Assembly (NCBI RefSeq): GCF_026342405.1
Contig: NZ_JAPEMU010000001.1
Location: forward strand, 6,262,001 to 6,326,000
DNA: 64,000 bases
From: Kitasatospora sp. NBC_00240
Lineage (GTDB): Bacteria; Actinomycetota; Actinomycetes; Streptomycetales; Streptomycetaceae
Direction of reading: 5' to 3'
Made by a program: the position numbers and the translations under genes. Shown one piece after another: positions 48,897-57,335 of this stretch. Every line of letters begins with the position of its first letter. Position 1 is the stretch's first letter. Under the pieces are notes generated by a model. That model searched no databases. It was not told the DNA's origin and saw only the letters and a program-made list of their open reading frames with translations.

Positions 48897-49442
48897 ATGG
48901 GCCGGGCCAGTACAGCGAGGGACACCAAGGACGGGGAGTTCCTGGAGCTCGTCTCCGGCCGGGCGGGGCACCTCTACCGATCGGCCTGTCTGCTCACCAG
49001 CGGTGACACCCACCTCGCCGAGGATCTCGTCCAGGAGACCCTGGGCCGGATGTACGTCCTCTGGCGCCGGTCCGCCTGGCGGTCCGGCCGGTCCGCCGGG
49101 ATCGAGAACCCGGGGGCGTACGCGCACACGGTCATGGTGCGCACCTTCCTCGCCCAGCAGCGCCGCCGCTCCAGCACCGAGCGCCCCACCGGGGACGTTC
49201 CCGAGCCCGCGGGCCACGAGTCCGACAGCACCCTGCGCCTGACCCTGCTCGACGCGCTGGGCCGGATGCCGGCCCGGGACCGGGCGGTGCTGGTGCTCCG
49301 CTACTGGGAGGACCGCAGCGTCGAGGAGACGGCCGAGGTGATGCGCTCCAGCGCCGGAGCGGTCCGCACCCGTAGCAGCCGGGCACTGGCCCGGCTGCGG
49401 ACGCTGCTCGGCGATTCGCTCGCGGAGCTGGCCGCCCGCTGA
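48897..49442 (+). CDS. SigE-family (ECF-type) RNA polymerase sigma factor
   Basis: This 181-residue group 4 sigma factor has region 2 (LYRSACLLTSGDTHLAEDLVQETLGRMYVLWRR) and region 4 (LGRMPARDRAVLVLRYWEDRSVEETAEVMRSSAGAVRTRSSRALARLR), as in the streptomycete SigE family. ATG at 48897 has CGGGGGTTGG just upstream. It follows mycP by 116 bases and is followed 67 bases later by a single-pass membrane protein that may be its regulator. Its location inside an ESX locus suggests it may control secretion genes; this is inference. Confidence 0.92.
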   Translation: MGRASTARDTKDGEFLELVSGRAGHLYRSACLLTSGDTHLAEDLVQETLGRMYVLWRRSAWRSGRSAGIENPGAYAHTVMVRTFLAQQRRRSSTERPTGDVPEPAGHESDSTLRLTLLDALGRMPARDRAVLVLRYWEDRSVEETAEVMRSSAGAVRTRSSRALARLRTLLGDSLAELAAR

Positions 49443-49509
49443 CCAGGCCGCCCGCCGGCCGCCCGCTCGACGACCCCACCTTCTGCGACCACGGAAACGG
49501 TGATCAAGC

Positions 49510-50832
49510 ATGTCCGCAGACGACAAGTTCGAGGACGACCTAGTCTTTGCCATCTCCCGCACGGGTGACGCCTTCGAGGCCGACCGGACCCCGCTGCTGG
49601 CGGGGGGCCTGCAACGCGGGCGCCGCCGCTGGCGCCGCCGCTCGGCGGCCGCGATCGCCGGCGGCGCCACGGCGCTGGCGATCATCGCCACCGGCGGGGT
49701 GTACCTGGCCGGGGCCGGCGGCCCGCGCGGCGACGGCGGGCGGGCGGTGACCGTGGCGGCGGCGGACGCCTCCGGGGCCGCGTCGTCCGGTGCCGCCTCG
49801 CCGGACGCGACCGTCTCCGCGGCCGCCGCCGGAACGTCCGCGGTGACCGGCAGGCAGATGATCGACCTGCTGAAGGCCCTGCTGCCGCCGGGCTCGGTGC
49901 GGGTGGCCGCCGGCCAAGACAGCGGGGGCACCGGGAACCGGCCGCCCGCCGCGCCTTCCGCGAGCGTGATCTTCGACGACGGCCACGGCAGTGCCGCGAT
50001 CGAGATCGGCGTCCGGCGGCTGGCGCCGGGTGACGAGTCGCTTCTGGACCAGGTCACCTGCCCGGACCCGAAGTTCCGGCCGACCGGTGCCGTCTGCAGC
50101 AGCACGCAGCGTGCGGACGGCTCCACGCTGATGGTGCTGCAGGGGTACGAGTACCCGGACCGCCGGGTCGACACCTTGGCCTGGTCCGCCACGCTGGCCG
50201 GCAAGGACGGCCGGCTGGTCCAGCTGCAGGAGTGGAACGCGGCGCAGGAGAAGGATTCGCCGGTCACCCGCCCGACCCCGCCGCTGACCCCGGAGCAGCT
50301 CGGCGCGCTGGTCACGGACAAGTCCTGGGACAGGGTGGTGGAGGCCCTGCCGACGCCCAAGCCGCAGCCGAGGAACACCGGCAAGGAGTACTCCGCCGAG
50401 GAGATCCTGGCGATCACCGCCGGGCTGTTGCCCGCCGGGCTCACCGAGTCCGAGACCGGTGGCCAGCCGGGCTACGCCAACTTCGTGCTGAACGACGGCA
50501 AGGGCAAGAGCATGGTGGAGCTCAACGTCCAGGACTGGAGCCGGGAGCTCAAGGAGCACCAGCAGGGGACGGCGAAGAACGGCGACGTGGTCGAGCAGGT
50601 CTTCGCCAAGGCGACGACACTACCGGACGGCACCAAGGTCGTCCTGGCGAAGGGGGCCGACAAGGCCGCCGTGTGGACGGTCAACAGCCTGCGCCCCGAC
50701 GGCATGCGGGTGGTGATCGGCGCGTACACGAGCGGTGGCCCTCAGCAGCCCTCGGTCCGCAGCGCGCCGGTGCTGACCGAGGCCCAGCTGGAGGCGATCG
50801 CCACCAGCCCGCTGTGGGTGGTCAAGAAGTAG
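49510..50832 (+). CDS. Single-pass membrane protein with two repeated extracytoplasmic modules
   Basis: This 440-residue protein has a cytoplasmic head of ~44 residues, ending in a basic cluster (RRRWRRR), one helix (~45-68) and an outside domain. The outside part is a tandem duplication: module 1 (~115-275) and module 2 (~297-440) share LLPPG/LLPAG, then SVIFDDGHGSAAIEIGV versus NFVLNDGKGKSMVELNV, then a late LTPEQLGALVTDKSW versus LTEAQLEAIATSPLW. It is probably co-transcribed with the sigma factor and could be an unusual anti-sigma factor, though no zinc-binding anti-sigma motif is seen in the short cytoplasmic head. Twin hairpins follow. Confidence 0.85.
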   Translation: MSADDKFEDDLVFAISRTGDAFEADRTPLLAGGLQRGRRRWRRRSAAAIAGGATALAIIATGGVYLAGAGGPRGDGGRAVTVAAADASGAASSGAASPDATVSAAAAGTSAVTGRQMIDLLKALLPPGSVRVAAGQDSGGTGNRPPAAPSASVIFDDGHGSAAIEIGVRRLAPGDESLLDQVTCPDPKFRPTGAVCSSTQRADGSTLMVLQGYEYPDRRVDTLAWSATLAGKDGRLVQLQEWNAAQEKDSPVTRPTPPLTPEQLGALVTDKSWDRVVEALPTPKPQPRNTGKEYSAEEILAITAGLLPAGLTESETGGQPGYANFVLNDGKGKSMVELNVQDWSRELKEHQQGTAKNGDVVEQVFAKATTLPDGTKVVLAKGADKAAVWTVNSLRPDGMRVVIGAYTSGGPQQPSVRSAPVLTEAQLEAIATSPLWVVKK

Positions 50833-50887
50833 CCGTCCCCGTCGTGGCCGGCCCGGGGGTGGCCCGGCCGCGTGACCCGTGACGGCC

Positions 50888-50960
50888 GTCCGGCCCCGGT
50901 GCATCGCGCACCGGGGCCGGACGTGTCGGTGCCCCGGACTCGGCGGAAGTCCGGGGCACC
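50888..50960. terminator. Two strong hairpins between convergent genes
   Basis: Hairpin 1 (50888-50922) has a perfect 15-bp stem GTCCGGCCCCGGTGC with a 5-base loop. Hairpin 2 (50928-50960) has a perfect 13-bp stem GGTGCCCCGGACT with a 7-base loop. One probably serves the sigma/membrane protein unit and the other the APC permease. Confidence 0.88.
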
Positions 50961-50981
50961 GACGTACGGGGGCCGCGAGGG

Positions 50982-52394
50982 TCAGACCTGCTCGTCCTCG
51001 GGCAGGGTGATCACCCAGCGGGTGTCCTGCCGGGGGCGCAGGTAGAACAGCCAGTAGAGGGTGGCGACGGCGGTGATGCCGCCGGTCCAGACCAGCGCGG
51101 GTACGGACTGCAGGTACAGCACGTAGGCCAGGAAGACGATCAGCAGCACGGGGAGCACCGGCCACAGCGGCTGGCGCCAGGCGGGGACGTCCTTGTGCTT
51201 GGCGCCGCGCGAGAGCAGGGCGCCGACGGCGACCAGCAGGTACATCGCGGTGACGGCGACGCCGGTGATCTCGCTGAGCAGGCCGCTGGTCACGAAGCAC
51301 AGGGCCGCGCCGGGCAGGCCGACCGCCAGGGTGGCGATCCAGGGGGCGTTGAAGCGGTTCAGGGTGGAGAAGGCCCGGTTGACCGGCTCGGGCCAGGCCT
51401 TGTCGCGGGCCGAGGCGAACAGCACCCGGGAGTTCTGGATCACCATCACGATGCCGGCGTTGATGATGGCCAGCGCGATGCAGAGGCTGATGAAGGTGCC
51501 GACCGCGGAGTTGCTCCAGCCCGCGACCATGCCGGAGACGTCGCCGCCGGTCAGGGTGGCGAGGTCGGGGGCGCCGAGGGTGAGGGCGACGACCGGGACG
51601 AGGATCACCGCGACCGAGATGCCGAGTGTCCAGAACACGGTGCGGGCGACGTTGCGGCGCGGGTTCTCCAGCTCCTCGGAGAGGTAGATCGCGGTGCTGA
51701 AGCCCTGGGTGACGAAGAGGCCGATGCCCATCGCGGTGAGGATGGCGGTCAGGCCGACGGTGCTGCTGCCGCCACCGTCGGTCGCCACCACACCGTGGAA
51801 GAGGCTGCCCACGCCGCGCTGGCTGTTGCTGAAGCCGAGGAACGCCACCACGGCGGCCGCGATGACCTCCAGCACCAGGAAGATACCGGTGATCCAGGCG
51901 TTGGCCCGGAGGTCCAGCAGGCCGGCCACGGTCGCGGCGAGCATCACGCCGACGCCGGCCAGCGCCGGGTCGACGTGGACGATCGGCGCCAGGTAGTCGG
52001 CCGTTCCGAGCGCGATGATCGAGGGGACGACCATCACCACGATGAGCGACTGGATGAACACCAGCCAGCCGGCGAAGCGGCCCGCCAGGGTGCCGACGAT
52101 GGCGTACTCGCCGCCGGCGCTGGGGACGAGCGTGCCCAGCTCGGAGTAGCAGAAGGCGACCGCCACGCAGATGACCGCGACGATCGCGATGGTCAGCGCG
52201 GTGGCCGTGCCGAGGCCGTTGAAGAGGTCCGGCACCAGGACGAAGAGCGAGGAGGCCGGCGTGACGCAGGAGAGCGTCAGCAGAGTGCCGCCCACCACGC
52301 CGATCGAGCGGCTGAGCTTCCTCGGGGCACCGGCGGCGTCGTCGGAGGCCGTGTCGGGTGCTACGGGGAGTGGCGGGCGAAGCGTGTCGGTCAT
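50982..52394 (-). CDS. APC family amino acid permease
   Basis: This 470-residue transporter of the amino acid-polyamine-organocation superfamily has about 12 helices. The first helix region SIGVVGGTLLTLSCVTPASSLFVL contains the unwound substrate-binding Gly-rich part. YSELGTLVPSAGGEYAIVG is the conserved loop after helix 2, and YLSEELENPRRNVARTVFW is the classic cytoplasmic segment. It lies between the sigma/membrane pair and eccC without clear linkage to secretion. Amino acid or amine uptake is likely; the substrate is not known. A near-consensus promoter lies about 170 bases upstream. Confidence 0.93.
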   Translation of the reverse strand: MTDTLRPPLPVAPDTASDDAAGAPRKLSRSIGVVGGTLLTLSCVTPASSLFVLVPDLFNGLGTATALTIAIVAVICVAVAFCYSELGTLVPSAGGEYAIVGTLAGRFAGWLVFIQSLIVVMVVPSIIALGTADYLAPIVHVDPALAGVGVMLAATVAGLLDLRANAWITGIFLVLEVIAAAVVAFLGFSNSQRGVGSLFHGVVATDGGGSSTVGLTAILTAMGIGLFVTQGFSTAIYLSEELENPRRNVARTVFWTLGISVAVILVPVVALTLGAPDLATLTGGDVSGMVAGWSNSAVGTFISLCIALAIINAGIVMVIQNSRVLFASARDKAWPEPVNRAFSTLNRFNAPWIATLAVGLPGAALCFVTSGLLSEITGVAVTAMYLLVAVGALLSRGAKHKDVPAWRQPLWPVLPVLLIVFLAYVLYLQSVPALVWTGGITAVATLYWLFYLRPRQDTRWVITLPEDEQV

Positions 52395-52572
52395 GGGGCT
52401 TCCGATCGGCTCTGTGCGGTCCTGGGGAGGGGAGCGGTATCGCCTCCGCTGACTGGGTCTCGTGGGGTGTTGGTCCTGTCGCTCCCGAGGCGCAATGGAA
52501 CCTTGTGCGTATTGATTGCGTCAACGGCCGATCAGCTTCGGAATCCGTTGCCAAAAGCCGCTCAAACCCCTG

Positions 52573-52601
52573 ATCTCATGATCACCTTCCGTAATTGTCA
52601 A
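52573..52601 (-). promoter_or_regulatory. Near-consensus promoter for the APC permease
   Basis: On the minus strand TTGACA (52601-52596) is followed after 17 bases by TGAGAT (52578-52573). The perfect -35 box in an A+T-rich patch supports a vegetative promoter; the -10 box is only a partial match. Transcription would start near 52566. Confidence 0.45.
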
Positions 52602-52804
52602 CTATGTCCGACTTATCAGTTTCCTCGAATCCGAGATGAATCAAAGGTGAACGGAGCGCTACTCACTCGGATCGAAGGCTGCTTGGCCTGTTGAAGGTTG
52701 GACACCCAGGCAGGCTTCGGGGCCCCGGGCCGGGCCCGCAGGAGTGCGGGAACCGCAGCGCGGGCCCGGAAGAAACTCCATAACGTTTCGGCCCGTGGAC
52801 ACCG

Positions 52805-52836
52805 CAGGGCCGGACTCCCCGAGGAGTCCGGCCCTG
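52805..52836 (-). terminator. Terminator hairpin after eccC
   Basis: A perfect 14-bp stem CAGGGCCGGACTCC with a 4-base loop lies 44 bases beyond the eccC stop codon on the minus strand. Confidence 0.85.
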
Positions 52837-52879
52837 GTGGTCACTACGGGTCACCGAACGGTGGGCCCGAACCGATGGA

Positions 52880-55800
52880 TCACACCGACGGCAGCCACCC
52901 CGTCTGGACCATCTGCCCGCTGGCGATCCGGCGCGAGACGAACATGCCGCGGCCCGGCGGCAGCTGCTGCGGCTTGACGGTGCCGAGCAGCGCGCCCTCG
53001 TCCTTGTTGCCGGACAGGATGATGCCCTGGCCGCCCAGCTCCTTCATCCGCTGCATCACCGGCTCGTACATCGAGCGGCTGGCGCCACCCGCGCTGCGGG
53101 CGATGATCACGCGCAGGCCGATGTCCCGGGCGAACGGCAGGAACTCGGCCAGCGGCGCCATCGGGTTGCCCGACTGGGTCGCCACCAGCTCGTAGTCGTC
53201 CACGATCACGAACATGTCCTTGCCGCTGTACCAGCTGCGGTTGCGCAGCTGCTCGGCGGTCACGTCCGGGCCGGGCAGGCGCCGCGAGCAGGCGCCGCGC
53301 AGCATCTCGACGATGCTGGTCATCGCGGGCGCCGCCGCCGCGTACTCCACCAGGTACTCCGGCGGGACGGTGCCCAGCAGCGCGCGGCGGAAGTCGCCGA
53401 CCACGATGCCGGCCTGGTCCGAGGTGTACCGCTCGGTGATCTGCTTGATCAGCATCCGCAGCAGCGCGGACTTGCCCGACTCGGTGTCGCCGAACACCAT
53501 GAACAGCGGGTCGGTCTCGAAGTTGACGAAGGCCGGAGCGAGTTCCAGCTCGTCGACGCCGAAGGCGACGCCGCGCTCCGGGTGCTCGAAGCCCTTGGGC
53601 AGCGCGTTCCCGTCCAGCACCGTCGGCAGCATCCGGACCTGCGGCGCGCGTGGGCCGGTCCAGGCGGCGGCGACGGCCCGCACCAGGCCGTTCACACCGT
53701 CCAGCAGGTCCGCCGCGGAGGACGAGCCGTCCAGTCGCGGCAGGCCGGCCAGGAAGTGCAGCTTGCCCGCGGTGATACCGCGACCGGGCTGACCGGCGGG
53801 GACGTTCTGGGCGACCTTGCGGTCCACCTCGGACTCCATCGCGTCACCGAGGCGGAGCTCGGTGCGGTTCTGCAGCAGGTCCTTCAGGGCCGGGCGGACC
53901 TCGGCGTAGCGGGCGGCGGTGACCACCAGGTGGACGCCGTAGCCGAGACCGCGCTGCGCGATGTCGCCGACGATCGGCTCCAGCAGCTCGAACTCCTGCT
54001 TGAAGGTGAGCCAGCCGTCGATGACCAGGAAGACGTCGCCGAACTGCTCGTCCGGCAGCTGGCCGGCCGCCCGCCGGGTGCGGTAGGTGCCGATCGAGTC
54101 GATACCGGTCGCGCGGAACAGCTCCTCGCGCCGGTTGAGGACCCCGTGCACCTCGCTGACCATGCGCCGGACCTTCTCGGCGTCCAGCCGGCCGGCGACC
54201 CCGCCGACGTGCGGCAGGTCCTGCAGGCCCTGGAAGCCGCCGCCGCCGAAGTCCAGCAGGTAGAACTGCGTCTCGACCGGTGTGTGGGTGACGGCGAAGC
54301 CGGCCACCATGGTGCGGACCAGGGTGGACTTGCCGGACAGCGGACCGCCGACGATCAGACCGTGACCGGCCGCGCCGGAGTAGTCCTGGTAGAGCACGTC
54401 GCGGCGCTGGTCGCGCGGCTTGTCGACGATGCCGACCGGCACCACCAGGCGGCCCAGCGCGCCGAACTCGGGCGAGGTGAGGCCGCGTTCGGGCGTCGCC
54501 TGGAGCGGCGGGACGAGCTGGTCCGTGCTGGGCGACTCGTCCAGCGGCGGCAGCCACACCTGGTGCGCGGCCGGGCCCTGGCCCTGCATCCGCTGCACGA
54601 ACACGTCGAGCACGGTGTCGACCAGAGCGTCGTCGATCTCCTCGACCTCCGGCTCGATCTCCTGCACGACCGGCTCGACCACCGGCACCTCGGCGGCGGT
54701 GAACAGCACCGGCCGCGCGGTGACCACCCGGCCGCTGACCCGCTGCTGCCCGGGGGCGCGGTACGGGCCGGAGACGTACGCGGCCTTGAACCGGTCCATC
54801 ACGTCGGTGCCGAACTTCAGGTAGCCGACACCGGGCACCGGCGGCAGGTGGTACGCGTCGGGGACGCCGATCGCGGCGCGCGACTCGGCGGCCGAGAAGG
54901 TCCGCAGACCGATCCGGTACGAGAGGTAGGTGTCCAGACCGCGGAGCTTGCCCTCCTCCAGACGCTGCGAGGCGAGCAGCAGGTGCACACCCAGGGATCG
55001 GCCGATTCGGCCGATCTGGATGAACATCTCGATGAAGTCCGGCTTGGCGGTGAGGAGTTCGGAGAACTCGTCGATGATCAGGACGAGCGAGGGCAGCGGG
55101 TCGAGCGCGGCGCCGGCGGCCCGGGCCCGCTCGTACTCGTTGAGGTTGGCGTAGTTGCCGGCCGACCGCAGCAGCTCCTGCCGGCGGTTCATCTCGCCCT
55201 CGATCGCGTCACGCATACGGTCGACGAGGGTGAGCTCGCCCTCCAGGTTGGTGATCACGGCCGAGGTGTGCGGCATGTCCGCCATGCCGGCGAAGGTCGC
55301 ACCACCCTTGAAGTCGGCGAGGACGAAGTTGAGGATCTCCGAGGAGTGCGTCATCGCCAGCGCCAGCACCAGGGTGCGCAGCAGCTCGGACTTGCCGGAA
55401 CCGGTCGCGCCGACGCACAGGCCGTGCGGGCCCATGCCCTCCAGCGCGGCCTCCTTGATGTCCAGGTGGACCAGCTCGCCGTTGGCGCCGACGCCGATCG
55501 GCACCCGCAGCCGCTCGTGGCTGGGGCGCGGACGCCAGGTGCGGGACACGTCGAAGGAGCCCGGGTCGCCGGAGCCCATCAGGTCGGTGAAGTCCAGGTT
55601 GGACAGCAGCGGCTCGTCGTCGCCGCCGGCCGAGATCCGGTACGGCGCCAGCTGGCGGGCCAGTGCCTCGGACTGCCAGGAGGAGAGCACGTCCGGCTGG
55701 CCGGTGTACGAGGCACCGGAGGCGGACTGCAGCAGCAGCTCGTCCGGCGTGACGGTGACGACCAGGTGGCCGGTGGGCTCGTCCAGGTCACCGGGGACGA

Positions 55801-56827
55801 CCTCGATGATGGTGACGCCGTGCACGCCCTCGGCGCTCGCCAGCAGCGAGTCGTGCGGCACGGCGGCACCGTCCATGACCACGATGATGTGCGGCTGGTC
55901 CGGGCTGGGGGCGGCGTCCCGGGTGAACCGCTGGCGGCCCGACAGTTCGTTCTCCAGCAGCTGCTCCAGCTCGCCGAGACCGCCGGCGATCAGGCGGCGC
56001 GAGCCGGCCCCGTCGTTCTCCTTGCGGTGCTGGGTGTGCGGCAGCCACTTGGTCCACTCCCACTCGTCGACCGCGCCCGGGGCGGCGGCGACCGCCACCA
56101 TCAGGTCCTCCGGCGAATGCAGGGTGGTCAGCTGGGCGATCATCGCCCGGACGTTGCCGTACACGGTGTCCGGGTCGCCGCACACCGTGATGTGGTAGAA
56201 CGCCCGCAGCGAGACGGCCAACGGCAGGTCCTGCAGGGTCCCGTGGGACTTCAGGAAGGTGTGCATCGCGGCGGCCGCGAGCGGCTCCAGCTCCTCCATC
56301 GGAGCGGTCTGCGGCGCGACCAGCGGCGTCGACAGCTGCTGCGGCCCGCGGCCCAGCCGGATCTGCGCGAAGTCGGGATCGCTCGGCCGGCGCTCCCACA
56401 GCCGCCGGCCCTCGGCCACGATCGACCACAGCTGGTCGGGCTCCGGGTGCAGGAACAGCTGCGCGCCGCGCTGCCGGTCGGCCGTCCGGCGGACCTGACG
56501 GCGCATCTGCTGCAGGTACTTCAGGTAGTCCCGGCGCTCGTCCGCGGTGCCGGAGTTGCCGCCCTTGCGGGAGCGGATGATCTGCGCGACCGCCATTCCG
56601 ACGGTCGAGGCGATCATCAGCCCGCCCATGATCTTCATCGGGCCCTGTGCGCCGGGCGAGAAGAAGAAGGCCGCCGAACCGCCCATGCCGAGCAGCGGCA
56701 GCATGTTCATCATCCAGTCCTCGCCGCCCATCCTGGGCAGCTCGGGCGGAGTAACCAGCTCCACCGGCGCGTCCGGCACCGCGGGCGGATACGCCCTCGC
56801 CGGACGTTTGACGGTCACAACGCTCAC
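52880..56827 (-). CDS. eccC: Type VII secretion ATPase EccC (FtsK/SpoIIIE family)
   Basis: This ~1315-residue motor of the ESX system is a single polypeptide (EccCa and EccCb fused). It has two N-terminal helices near residues 40-85, a DUF-like stalk and three FtsK-type ATPase domains. Walker A motifs are GATGSGKSELL (~470), GGPLSGKSTLV (~830) and GDTESGKSALL (~1115). Domain 1 keeps a good Walker B (LVLIIDEFSELL). Domain 2 has VIDGWL, lacking the acidic residue, and domain 3 has VIVDDYEL. This fits the known rule that only domain 1 is the active ATPase. GTG at 56827 is my choice of start; a GTG nine bases later is possible. It is divergent from eccD. Confidence 0.95.
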   Translation of the reverse strand: MSVVTVKRPARAYPPAVPDAPVELVTPPELPRMGGEDWMMNMLPLLGMGGSAAFFFSPGAQGPMKIMGGLMIASTVGMAVAQIIRSRKGGNSGTADERRDYLKYLQQMRRQVRRTADRQRGAQLFLHPEPDQLWSIVAEGRRLWERRPSDPDFAQIRLGRGPQQLSTPLVAPQTAPMEELEPLAAAAMHTFLKSHGTLQDLPLAVSLRAFYHITVCGDPDTVYGNVRAMIAQLTTLHSPEDLMVAVAAAPGAVDEWEWTKWLPHTQHRKENDGAGSRRLIAGGLGELEQLLENELSGRQRFTRDAAPSPDQPHIIVVMDGAAVPHDSLLASAEGVHGVTIIEVVPGDLDEPTGHLVVTVTPDELLLQSASGASYTGQPDVLSSWQSEALARQLAPYRISAGGDDEPLLSNLDFTDLMGSGDPGSFDVSRTWRPRPSHERLRVPIGVGANGELVHLDIKEAALEGMGPHGLCVGATGSGKSELLRTLVLALAMTHSSEILNFVLADFKGGATFAGMADMPHTSAVITNLEGELTLVDRMRDAIEGEMNRRQELLRSAGNYANLNEYERARAAGAALDPLPSLVLIIDEFSELLTAKPDFIEMFIQIGRIGRSLGVHLLLASQRLEEGKLRGLDTYLSYRIGLRTFSAAESRAAIGVPDAYHLPPVPGVGYLKFGTDVMDRFKAAYVSGPYRAPGQQRVSGRVVTARPVLFTAAEVPVVEPVVQEIEPEVEEIDDALVDTVLDVFVQRMQGQGPAAHQVWLPPLDESPSTDQLVPPLQATPERGLTSPEFGALGRLVVPVGIVDKPRDQRRDVLYQDYSGAAGHGLIVGGPLSGKSTLVRTMVAGFAVTHTPVETQFYLLDFGGGGFQGLQDLPHVGGVAGRLDAEKVRRMVSEVHGVLNRREELFRATGIDSIGTYRTRRAAGQLPDEQFGDVFLVIDGWLTFKQEFELLEPIVGDIAQRGLGYGVHLVVTAARYAEVRPALKDLLQNRTELRLGDAMESEVDRKVAQNVPAGQPGRGITAGKLHFLAGLPRLDGSSSAADLLDGVNGLVRAVAAAWTGPRAPQVRMLPTVLDGNALPKGFEHPERGVAFGVDELELAPAFVNFETDPLFMVFGDTESGKSALLRMLIKQITERYTSDQAGIVVGDFRRALLGTVPPEYLVEYAAAAPAMTSIVEMLRGACSRRLPGPDVTAEQLRNRSWYSGKDMFVIVDDYELVATQSGNPMAPLAEFLPFARDIGLRVIIARSAGGASRSMYEPVMQRMKELGGQGIILSGNKDEGALLGTVKPQQLPPGRGMFVSRRIASGQMVQTGWLPSV

Positions 56828-57335
56828 AACAGCATCAGCCCTCACGCAAATGGATACGTACGGGTGAGGACGCCCCGTGTGATGACGCCGCCCCCGCTCC
56901 GCCGACCGCAGGCAGCACGGAGGGGCGCTTCCCACCCCCGTCGCCTTGCGCAGGGGCCGATCCTACTGGTCGCCCACGGACACCCCGCCGCCGGGCGGGC
57001 CCCGGGCGCCGGAGCGGCCGCGGCATGCGCGCGAACCGCGAAGGATTCGTGTGCCCCGGTGGGACGAACCGCGCCGGTTCGGCGTGAACGCCCGTCCCCC
57101 GCAACGGCGGCGGCCCGCCACGGCCGCCCGGCGCCCGGGGCCCGCCGGAGCGGGCCGCCCGGAGCGGGCAGGGCCCCCGGACGACGGGCGCGGGGCGGGC
57201 GGTAGGGTAACGCCGCGCCAACTCTCGGCCGGATCGTGTCAGTTCCGCCGGTCCGAGGCCGGCGCGACACGGGAAGCTGACCGAAGCCCGCACGGGCGGC
57301 AGTCAACGAGGCACAGTCAACGAGGGGGAGCGCTG
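56828..57335. other. Divergent promoter region between eccC and eccD
   Basis: This 508-base region has no convincing gene. A TAGGGT -10-like box lies at 57203-57208 without a clear -35. The 57301-57325 segment has a direct repeat (AGTCAACGAGG twice with a 3-base gap) just before the eccD ribosome site GAGGGGGAG. Several GC-rich inverted repeats occur in 57100-57180. Confidence 0.6.

Larger units (their letters stand above)
52395..52879. other. Intergenic region between APC permease and eccC 3' end
   Basis: This 485-base stretch has no supportable gene. The part 52490-52690 is noticeably A+T-richer than the rest of the window and holds the permease promoter on the minus strand. Around 52730-52770 are further GC hairpins, and 52805-52836 is the eccC terminator. 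Confidence 0.7.
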
